In this document: positions 1-6,042 of the stretch, in pieces
How the letters are laid out: the number at the start of each line of letters is the position of its first letter
Numbering within the stretch: the stretch's first letter is position 1
Source: Pseudomonadota bacterium
GTDB taxonomy: Bacteria; Pseudomonadota; Alphaproteobacteria; Sphingomonadales; Sphingomonadaceae
NCBI GenBank assembly: GCA_023389105.1
Contig: JAEWEY010000004.1
Coordinates: forward strand, 790,226 to 854,225
Reading direction: 5' to 3'
Length of the DNA stretch: 64,000 nucleotides
Position numbers and translations under genes: made by a program
The notes under the pieces: generated by a model
What the model was told of the DNA's origin: nothing
The model's input: the letters and a program-made list of their open reading frames with translations, nothing else
Databases searched by the model: none

Positions 1-130
1 GAAAGCCGATGCGCCGGAAATCGATGGCGAAGTTCATCTTCGCGACGCCGGCGGCCTCAAGCCAGGTGATATCGTTCCTGTTGCCGTCGAAGACGCGGAC
101 GAGCACGACCTGTTCGGTGTGCCGGCTTAA
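1..130 (+). CDS. rimO: RimO C-terminus (partial)
   Basis: This is the last 42 codons (from base 2) of a gene that begins before the window. The residues match the C-terminal TRAM domain of the ribosomal protein S12 methylthiotransferase: short beta strands around EIDGEVHLR and GLKPGDIV, ending in DLFGVPA. RimO is a radical-SAM enzyme with two iron-sulfur clusters that methylthiolates an aspartate of S12. Its catalytic domains lie outside the window, so only the RNA or substrate-binding TRAM end is visible. The identification rests on the characteristic tail and is fairly strong. Confidence 0.8.
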   Translation, partial: KADAPEIDGEVHLRDAGGLKPGDIVPVAVEDADEHDLFGVPA

Positions 131-228
131 CGCTATCTTGAGCCGTCTGCGCTAAGTGCTGCCGCTATTGTCTTGTCGCGCGATATCCTGCGATAGCGGG
201 GCTTGGCGTTTGGTTGATGGAGCTGAGC

Positions 229-549
229 ATGCGGAACAAGTTGGCGATCGCTGCGGCGCTGTCGATGCTCTTCGGCTCAACCGCGGCGCTCGCAGCGCCT
301 GCGCCCGCCCCCGCGCCCAATGCCTGGATGGTGCTGAGCGTCCTCGGCCCCGCGAGAGCGACCGCGCTTGGCAGCGCTAATGCTGCCGCCCAACCCGGTG
401 ACGTCCCGCCGCCGCCCCCAGCCCAGGCCGCCGCTGCTCCCGGATTGTCGGTTACCGGCGAAGTTCTCCCGCTGGCGCTATGGTTTGGCCTGATCGCGCT
501 TGCTCTGACCAGCTCCGAATCCGCGCCGCGCGCCAACACGCCGGCTTAA
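229..549 (+). CDS. Small secreted Pro/Ala-rich protein with C-terminal hydrophobic helix
   Basis: I do not recognise this 106-residue protein. It starts with a signal peptide (MRNK, then a hydrophobic stretch ending in ALAA), continues with an Ala/Pro-rich linker (PAPAPAP, later a run of five prolines), and has a hydrophobic segment near residues 82-97 (LALWFGLIALALTSS) before a short polar tail. The ATG at 229 is chosen because GGAG at 219-222 sits 6 nt upstream; in-frame TTG 214 and ATG 217 would place the Shine-Dalgarno inside the gene. It lies between rimO and an aminopeptidase with no clear operon link. It may be anchored in the inner membrane by its C-terminal helix. Confidence 0.6.
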   Translation: MRNKLAIAAALSMLFGSTAALAAPAPAPAPNAWMVLSVLGPARATALGSANAAAQPGDVPPPPPAQAAAAPGLSVTGEVLPLALWFGLIALALTSSESAPRANTPA

Positions 550-601
550 GAACGCATCCGCCCGGCTGGCGGCGGCTGCTCTGGCGCCCTAGATTGGCGC
601 G

Positions 602-1996
602 ATGACCGATTTCGCGAGCCTCATCGCCGCCGACCGCGGCCAGCCAGCCCGTATCATCCATCTCGTCGACAAGGACGGCCTCGCCGAATGGCTGAAGCGC
701 AGGTCCGCCGACGATCGCGTGGTCGTCGAGGCGCAGCGCTTCACCGGCAAGCCCGGCAGTTTCGTCACCCTTTCCCGGGGCAGCGAGTTCGAAGTCGCCG
801 CAGGCGTCAAAAACGCGCGGAGCCTTTCCCCCTGGTGTCTCGCTAAACTTGCCGAAGACTTGCCCGCCGGCACCTACAAGCTTGCCGAAGGCGACCCTAG
901 CGCGGCTGCGCTCGGCTGGCTTCTCGGCCAGCACCGCTTCGATGCTTATCGGTCAAAGGCGGAGGATGCGGAGCGAGGACCGCGGGTGCTGCTGACCGGC
1001 GACGCCGCGCGCATCGACGAGAGCGTCCGGCTCGCCGAGGCTACCGCGCTCGTCCGCGATCTCGTCAACACGCCGGCCGGCGACCTCGGCCCTGCCGAGC
1101 TCGAGCAAGCTGTCCGCGATCTTGCGTCGGCATCGGGCGCCCGGGTCGAAGTGACTAATGGCCGCTCGCTTGACGAGGGCTTCCCGTTGATTTCGGCGGT
1201 CGGTCGGGCAGCCGGCACGGGCCGCGAGCCGCGCCTGATCGAGCTTCATTGGGGAAAGCCGGACCACCCTCGCATCGCCATCGTCGGCAAGGGCGTGTGC
1301 TTCGACAGTGGCGGCCTCGATCTCAAGCCCGCCGCCGGCATGCGCTTAATGAAAAAAGACATGGGCGGCGCGGGGCACGCCCTCGCCCTCGCGCGTCTCA
1401 TCATCGGCTCTAGGCTTCCAGTCCACCTTCACTTGCTGATCCCCGCTGTTGAGAATGCGGTCGGCGGCGACGCCTTCCGCCCGGGCGACATCATCAAATC
1501 GCGCAAGGGCCTGTTCGTCGAAATCGACAATACGGATGCGGAAGGACGCCTGATCCTTGCCGACGCTTTGACCCTCGCCGGTGAAGGCGAACCGGAACTG
1601 ATCGTCGACTTCGCCACGCTCACCGGCGCGGCGCGCGTCGCGCTCGGCCCCGACCTGCCAGCGCTTTTCGCGACCGACGAAGACTTGGCCTCAAGTTTCG
1701 CGCAATCCGCTCGCGACGTCGAAGACCCGCTGTGGCGCATGCCCTTGTGGGATCCGTACGATGAGATGCTGAAAAGCGACGTCGCGGATTTTGCCAATTC
1801 ATCGAACACGCCGATGGCTGGTTGCATTACCGCCGCCATGTTCCTCAAGCGGTTCGTCCCGGAAGAGACCGCGTGGGCGCACTTCGACACTTATGCGTGG
1901 CGCGACCAGCCCAAGCCCGGGCGTCCCAAGGGCGGTGACGCGCTTGGCCTGCGCGCAACCTTCGATCTGCTGAAACGCCGCTACTTACAACAGTGA
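602..1996 (+). CDS. Leucyl aminopeptidase family protein (M17)
   Basis: This 464-residue protein is a cytosolic M17 metallo-aminopeptidase, which removes N-terminal residues from peptides and uses two divalent metals. The C-terminal catalytic domain is intact: VGKGVCFDSGG near residues 228-238 supplies the lysine and aspartate metal ligands (K230, D235), KKDMGGAG gives D253, and the family signature NTDAEGRL is at 310-317. The N-terminal domain (1-150) is poorly conserved, as usual for the family. In sphingomonads this gene is commonly followed by a C40 (NlpC/P60) peptidase, of which only a fragment remains here at 2501-2794. Substrate preference cannot be read from sequence. Confidence 0.9.
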   Translation: MTDFASLIAADRGQPARIIHLVDKDGLAEWLKRRSADDRVVVEAQRFTGKPGSFVTLSRGSEFEVAAGVKNARSLSPWCLAKLAEDLPAGTYKLAEGDPSAAALGWLLGQHRFDAYRSKAEDAERGPRVLLTGDAARIDESVRLAEATALVRDLVNTPAGDLGPAELEQAVRDLASASGARVEVTNGRSLDEGFPLISAVGRAAGTGREPRLIELHWGKPDHPRIAIVGKGVCFDSGGLDLKPAAGMRLMKKDMGGAGHALALARLIIGSRLPVHLHLLIPAVENAVGGDAFRPGDIIKSRKGLFVEIDNTDAEGRLILADALTLAGEGEPELIVDFATLTGAARVALGPDLPALFATDEDLASSFAQSARDVEDPLWRMPLWDPYDEMLKSDVADFANSSNTPMAGCITAAMFLKRFVPEETAWAHFDTYAWRDQPKPGRPKGGDALGLRATFDLLKRRYLQQ

Positions 1997-2109
1997 AACC
2001 CGCAATGGCCGAAATGCGCGAATATTAAGGTCAATTTCCTGCAACATTTCGGCTCCTTACCGGTTTACCTGCCAAGCTACGCGACACAGTTATGGGAAGG
2101 TAAGCCACT

Positions 2110-2490
2110 ATGAGCGAGGTCTCGCTTACGGGCTGGATGAAGGCTCTCATCGCCTATGTCCGATCGGGCGAGCCCGACTTGACCAATCGGCAAATGGCGC
2201 TGCTGATGATGGTCTATCTTACGCCCGGACCCCACACGGTACGCGGTCTCGCCCGCATTCTTGGTGTTTCCAAACCCGTTGTGACCCGCGCCTTGAATAC
2301 GTTGGGTGCGCTCGGCTATCTGCGCCGCGAACGAGACCAGGACGACCGGCGCAACGTGTTCGTCGTCCGCACCAACAACGGGGCTGATTTTCTTGAAGGG
2401 TTCAAGCGCAACCTCCGCGAGAGCGACAACGGCTCGGCGGCCCACCGCCCCATCATCGGGCAGGCCCCCGCATACGCCCACCAGCGCTGA
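2110..2490 (+). CDS. MarR family transcriptional regulator
   Basis: This 126-residue protein is a winged-helix regulator of the MarR type. The core TVRGLARILGVSKPVVTRAL (about residues 38-57) is the helix-turn-helix, and YLRRERDQDDRR (about 64-75) is the wing with its usual Asp-Arg pair. AAGG at 2097-2100 precedes the ATG at 2110. The tail after residue 100 is short and lacks the long dimerisation helix of full-length MarR proteins, so the protein may dimerise differently. Its stop codon lies just upstream of the SH3 fragment, suggesting co-transcription. No ligand or target is evident. Confidence 0.8.
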   Translation: MSEVSLTGWMKALIAYVRSGEPDLTNRQMALLMMVYLTPGPHTVRGLARILGVSKPVVTRALNTLGALGYLRRERDQDDRRNVFVVRTNNGADFLEGFKRNLRESDNGSAAHRPIIGQAPAYAHQR

Positions 2491-2500
2491 GCAATTCGCT

Positions 2501-2794
2501 TTGGCGGGTCGGTCGAACCAGCCCGACCCCCTGACCCACGCCTACCGCAAGGATCTGGCCGACATCGCGCTCGCCGGCCGCGTGATCGCATCGCACTATG
2601 CCGAGCCGGCACCGCGCCATGTCATCTCCGCCAGCGAGCTTCGCGTCGCGGCTTCCGAGGAATCGGAAGTGATTGCAACGCTTCGGGCGGGCGAGCCGTT
2701 TGCGCTGCTCGACGATAGCCTGGGTTGGGCCTGGGGCTACGCCGGCGAGGACCGCCGCGTTGGTTATGTCCGCAGCGAGACGCTGACCGCCTGA
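2501..2794 (+). CDS. Orphan SH3-like fragment of a C40 (NlpC/P60) peptidase
   Basis: About 97 residues match the N-terminal part of sphingomonad NlpC/P60 peptidases: a DPLTHAYRKDLADIALAG lead-in, then ASHYAEP and a bacterial SH3 fold (SELRVAASEES, GWAWGY, VGYVRSETL). In the family a C40 cysteine-peptidase domain of about 120 residues should follow. Here a TGA comes directly after the SH3 domain and mltG begins on the other strand 6 nt later, so the catalytic part is absent. TTG at 2501 is the first plausible start in frame, and no good ribosome-binding site is seen. It could be a true SH3-only peptidoglycan-binding protein or a decaying gene. The frame is open, so I call it a CDS with reservation. 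Confidence 0.5.
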   Translation: MAGRSNQPDPLTHAYRKDLADIALAGRVIASHYAEPAPRHVISASELRVAASEESEVIATLRAGEPFALLDDSLGWAWGYAGEDRRVGYVRSETLTA

Positions 2795-2799
2795 CGGCG

Positions 2800-3762
2800 C
2801 TACATCTGCCCCCGCTGGCGGCGCAGCGCATACCACTTCGCCACATTGGCATTGTGCTCGGCCAGCGTGTCCGCGAACACATGGCCGCCCGTTCCGTCGG
2901 CGACGAAGTACAAGGCCTTGGTCTTCGCCGGGTGAAGCACTGCCGCAATGCTCGCCTTGCCTGGATTGGCGATCGGGCCGACCGGCAAACCGGGCCGCTT
3001 GTACGTGTTGTATCCGTTGTCGGCGTTGAGTTCCGATTTGAGGATGCGGCGCCCGAGCGGCTTCCCCTTGGTCACCGGATAGATGACCGTCGGGTCGGCA
3101 TCCAGCTTCATGCCGATACGCAGCCGGTTGCAATAGACGCCCGCGATCATCGGCCGCTCACTCGCCTTGCCGGTTTCTTTCTCGACGATCGAGGCCATGG
3201 TCACCGCCTGTTCCGGCGTAGCCACCGGACAGTCGGGCGTTCGCTTCGGCCATAGCTCGGCGACCGTGCGGTTCATCGCGGCCTGCATGCGGGCGACAAC
3301 CGCACCCCGCGCTTCGCCGCGCTGGTAACTGTAGCTGTCGGGAAGCAGCGAACCCTCGACGATTTCGGGCATGGGGCCGGCGAGATATTTGTTGGCCGCC
3401 AGTTTCTCGGCAACGACGATTGAAGGCATCCCCTCGGTGACAGTGATCAACCGCTGCAGCGGCTGACCATGTTGCAACAGGTCGAGAATGGAAGCGCCGC
3501 CCATTCCCTTGGGAATTTCGAACTCGCCGGCCTGTATAGGGTCCTGCGAGCCAAGTAAGCGCGCCATGACGCGATAGGTCCGCGCGCTACCGGGTATCGC
3601 GCCCTGCTTTTCCAGCTCGCGCGCCACGCTTGAGACGCTCGACCCTTCCTTGACGATGATGGTGTGCGGCCCCGGCTTGGGCCCGGCGCCCCACCACAGA
3701 AAATACAGGGCAATCAAGGCACCCAGGACAAGCCCGGCCGCCAATAGCGCGACCCGCTTCAC
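2800..3762 (-). CDS. mltG: Endolytic murein transglycosylase MltG
   Basis: MltG (320 residues) cleaves nascent glycan strands at the outer face of the inner membrane and is thought to terminate their elongation. A single N-terminal transmembrane helix (residues 5-24, LLAAGLVLGALIALYFLWW) is followed by a LysM-like domain (HTIIVKEGSSVSSVARELE) and the YceG catalytic domain. The family catalytic region SIVEKETGKASERP, with the active-site glutamate, and CNRLRIGMKLDADPTV are intact. The GTG start overlaps the fabF stop by 4 nt, so the two are translationally coupled. The fabF-mltG pairing is common in proteobacteria, where pabC may lie between them; no pabC is present here. Confidence 0.95.
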   Translation of the reverse strand: MKRVALLAAGLVLGALIALYFLWWGAGPKPGPHTIIVKEGSSVSSVARELEKQGAIPGSARTYRVMARLLGSQDPIQAGEFEIPKGMGGASILDLLQHGQPLQRLITVTEGMPSIVVAEKLAANKYLAGPMPEIVEGSLLPDSYSYQRGEARGAVVARMQAAMNRTVAELWPKRTPDCPVATPEQAVTMASIVEKETGKASERPMIAGVYCNRLRIGMKLDADPTVIYPVTKGKPLGRRILKSELNADNGYNTYKRPGLPVGPIANPGKASIAAVLHPAKTKALYFVADGTGGHVFADTLAEHNANVAKWYALRRQRGQM

Positions 3763-5015
3763 ACGGCTTTCACGATCAGCGAAGCGTTCGTCCCGCCAAA
3801 CCCAAAGCTGTTGTTCAACGCCGCCCGGACGCGCCGTTTCTTCGCCTTATGCGGCACGAGATCGACCCCTTCCGTGCCTTCGTCCGGATCGTCGAGATTT
3901 AGCGTGGGCGGCACGATCTGGTCGCGAATGGCCAGGATGCAGAAGATTGTCTCGACTGCGCCGGCACCGCCGAGCAAGTGGCCGATCGCCGACTTGGTGC
4001 TGCTCATCGATGCACCGCCAAGGTCATCGCCTAGCACCCGCTTCACCGCGCCAAGCTCGATCGTGTCGGCCATGGTCGAGGTGCCGTGCGCATTCACATA
4101 GTCGATGTCGTCAGGCTTCAGGCCGGCCTTACGCAGCGCCATGCGCATCGCGAGTTCAGCCCCGCGGCCCTCCGGATGCGGCGCCGTTACGTGATAGGCA
4201 TCGCCCGACAGGCCGTACCCGACCACTTCGGCATAGATTTTCGCGCCCCGGGCCTTGGCATGCTCATATTCCTCAAGCACGACGACACCCGCGCCCTCGC
4301 CCATAACAAACCCTTCGCGTCCCTTGTCATAAGGGCGGCTAGCCTCGGTCGGCCGGTCGTTAAACGCGGTGTTGAGGGCCTTGGCCTGCGCGAAGCCCGC
4401 CACGCCGAGCGGGTTGATGGTGCTCTCTGCACCCCCCGCCAGCATGATGTCGGCGTCGCCATCCTTGATCATTCGCGCCGCGTCCCCGATCGAATGCGCG
4501 CCGGTCGAGCAGGCGGTCACCACCGAATGGTTCGGGCCCATCAGGCCGTATTTGATCGACACCTGGCCGCTGGTGAGGTTGATCAGGCGGCCGTGCACGA
4601 AGTGCGGCGACACGCGCCCAGGGCCGCGCTCGGCAAGCACCAGGGACTCACTTTCGATGCCTGGCAACCCGCCGATGCCCGAGCCGATCGAAACGCCCGC
4701 GCGTTCCTTGGTCTCCTGGTCCATCTCCGTCAGCCCGGCGTCTTCCAGCGCCTGCCCCGCGGCATCGATGGCGTAGACGATGAACGGATCGACCTGGCGC
4801 TGGACCTTGTGGTCGACGCGCTTGTCGGGGTCAAAGCCCCACTCGTGATCCTTGGCTTTCACCTCGCCGGCGATCTTGGCCTTCTGGTCCGACACATCGA
4901 ACCGGGTGATCGGCGCAATCCCGCTCTTTCCGGCAATGAGATTCTGCCACGTCGTCTCGACGTCCGCGCCAAGCGGCGTCACGAGCCCGAGACCTGTCAC
5001 CACGACACGACGCAT
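3759..5015 (-). CDS. fabF: 3-oxoacyl-ACP synthase II (FabF)
   Basis: FabF (418 residues) condenses malonyl-ACP with acyl-ACP in cytosolic type II fatty acid synthesis. The thiolase-fold catalytic triad is complete: Cys169 in VVTACSTG, His310 in NAHGTST and His346 in SAIGHLLGG. ATG 5015 is preferred over GTG 5024 because GGAG lies 8 nt upstream of it. The gene follows acpP after about 108 nt that contain two stem-loops, so the acpP:fabF expression ratio may be set by attenuation. It overlaps mltG by 4 nt downstream. Confidence 0.97.
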   Translation of the reverse strand: MRRVVVTGLGLVTPLGADVETTWQNLIAGKSGIAPITRFDVSDQKAKIAGEVKAKDHEWGFDPDKRVDHKVQRQVDPFIVYAIDAAGQALEDAGLTEMDQETKERAGVSIGSGIGGLPGIESESLVLAERGPGRVSPHFVHGRLINLTSGQVSIKYGLMGPNHSVVTACSTGAHSIGDAARMIKDGDADIMLAGGAESTINPLGVAGFAQAKALNTAFNDRPTEASRPYDKGREGFVMGEGAGVVVLEEYEHAKARGAKIYAEVVGYGLSGDAYHVTAPHPEGRGAELAMRMALRKAGLKPDDIDYVNAHGTSTMADTIELGAVKRVLGDDLGGASMSSTKSAIGHLLGGAGAVETIFCILAIRDQIVPPTLNLDDPDEGTEGVDLVPHKAKKRRVRAALNNSFGFGGTNASLIVKAV

Positions 5016-5046
5016 ATCGTTCACTCCATCCGTCCTTTCAAACGCA

Positions 5047-5106
5047 AACGGCCTCCCGATCGATACGGGAAGCCGTTCGTGCCGCCTTTTCGGCGTATAT
5101 GGCGGC
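5047..5106 (-). terminator. Tandem stem-loops between acpP and fabF (possible attenuator)
   Basis: Read on the minus strand, the first structure pairs GCCGCC with GGCGGC (5081-5106; an alternative inner stem is CGCC-GAAAA-GGCG). The second pairs AACGGC plus TCCCG with CGGGA plus GCCGTT (5047-5077, one mismatch) and is followed by the T-poor tail TGCGTTTG. This looks like a partial terminator or an mRNA-stabilising 3' end for the short acpP message, with read-through into fabF. A fully efficient terminator would need a longer T-run. Confidence 0.45.
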
Positions 5107-5123
5107 AGGTCAGCTGACCCGGC

Positions 5124-5360
5124 TTAGCCCTTGTTCTGGTCGATATATTCAATCGCGTCGCGAACGGTCGTGATCTTCTCCGCGGCGTCGTCCGGGATTT
5201 CGACCCCGAACTCTTCCTCGAACGCCATGACCAACTCGACGATGTCGAGGCTGTCGGCGCCCAGATCGTCGATGAAGCTCGCGTCTTCAGTGACCTTGCC
5301 GGCTTCAACGCCGAGATGTTCGACGACGATCTTCTTTACCCGATCGGCAGTCTCGCTCAT
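5124..5360 (-). CDS. acpP: Acyl carrier protein
   Basis: This 78-residue acidic protein is the ACP of fatty acid synthesis. Ser37 in the motif LGADSLDIVEL carries the phosphopantetheine arm, and the four-helix pattern and acidic helix II (VELVMAFEEEFGVEIPDD) are standard. GGAGG lies 9 nt upstream of the ATG, an excellent ribosome-binding site that fits very high expression. Upstream, AGCGTT and AACGCT (5398-5403 and 5412-5417) form an 8-nt spaced inverted repeat that could be an operator. fabF and mltG follow on the same strand. Confidence 0.98.
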   Translation of the reverse strand: MSETADRVKKIVVEHLGVEAGKVTEDASFIDDLGADSLDIVELVMAFEEEFGVEIPDDAAEKITTVRDAIEYIDQNKG

Positions 5361-5457
5361 GTGGGGCTTCCTCCGTGTTGTGCTTTGGCGCTGCCCTAGC
5401 GTTGCGTCCCTAACGCTGCAAGTGGCGGACGGGGCTCGAAATCACTAGGTCGGCGGC

Positions 5458-5907
5458 ATGCAGGGACGCCCTCTTACCGCCGGCGAAGTCGAGCTTGCAC
5501 GCTCCATTTTCGGCGATGCCATGCAATATGAACCCGTGCGGATGATCCGCGGCAAATGGTGGCCGCTCCAGCCGCGGCGGTCGGCCATGGCCCCGACAGG
5601 AAGCATCTGGTTTCACCCCGACGGCGGCGGCTGGTCCGAAGACTTCAGCAAGGAATCTCTCGCGCTGCAGGCCTTCTGGATGCACGAAATGACCCACGTC
5701 TGGCAGGCCCAGAAGCGCGGCCGCTTCTACCTGCCGCTCATGCGCCACCCCTTCTGCCGGTACCAATACGAACTTCAGCCCGGCCGGCCGTTCGAGCGGT
5801 ACGGGATCGAGCAACAGGCCGAGATTGTCCGCCACCGCTTCCTCGCCGACCGCGGCGCGGTGGTTTCTTGCGAACCCCCCTGGAACCTCCTGACGTTCGA
5901 GCGCTAG
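5458..5907 (+). CDS. vgr-related protein with HExxH motif
   Basis: This 149-residue protein is of the type annotated in sphingomonads as vgr-related. It carries a zinc-metallopeptidase-like motif, HEMTH, at residues 76-80, inside an aromatic- and basic-rich context (WMHEMTHVWQ). That pattern is like DUF4157/eCIS-core small proteases, a loose similarity. There is no signal peptide. A third metal ligand is not obvious, so catalytic activity is not assured. It stands alone between divergent acpP and the TonB-dependent receptor. The real function is unknown; the name refers to an old similarity and not to type VI spike proteins. Confidence 0.7.
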   Translation: MQGRPLTAGEVELARSIFGDAMQYEPVRMIRGKWWPLQPRRSAMAPTGSIWFHPDGGGWSEDFSKESLALQAFWMHEMTHVWQAQKRGRFYLPLMRHPFCRYQYELQPGRPFERYGIEQQAEIVRHRFLADRGAVVSCEPPWNLLTFER

Positions 5908-6042
5908 AGATCGTTACGGCTGTAACTCAAATGCAACATCCTCTTAGGGAAAGTTGCCAACCCAGCGCCCTCCCCTTCCGCGCCTACTGTCGTTTCGGGC
6001 ATAGTGTCGCTTAGGCAACACAAGTGCCGAAGGGGAAAATCC

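Noticed and set aside
4086..5117. Open frame of about 343 codons on the plus strand over fabF
   Set aside because: It is the mirror of fabF, Arg/His-rich and without domain motifs; fabF is complete on the other strand.
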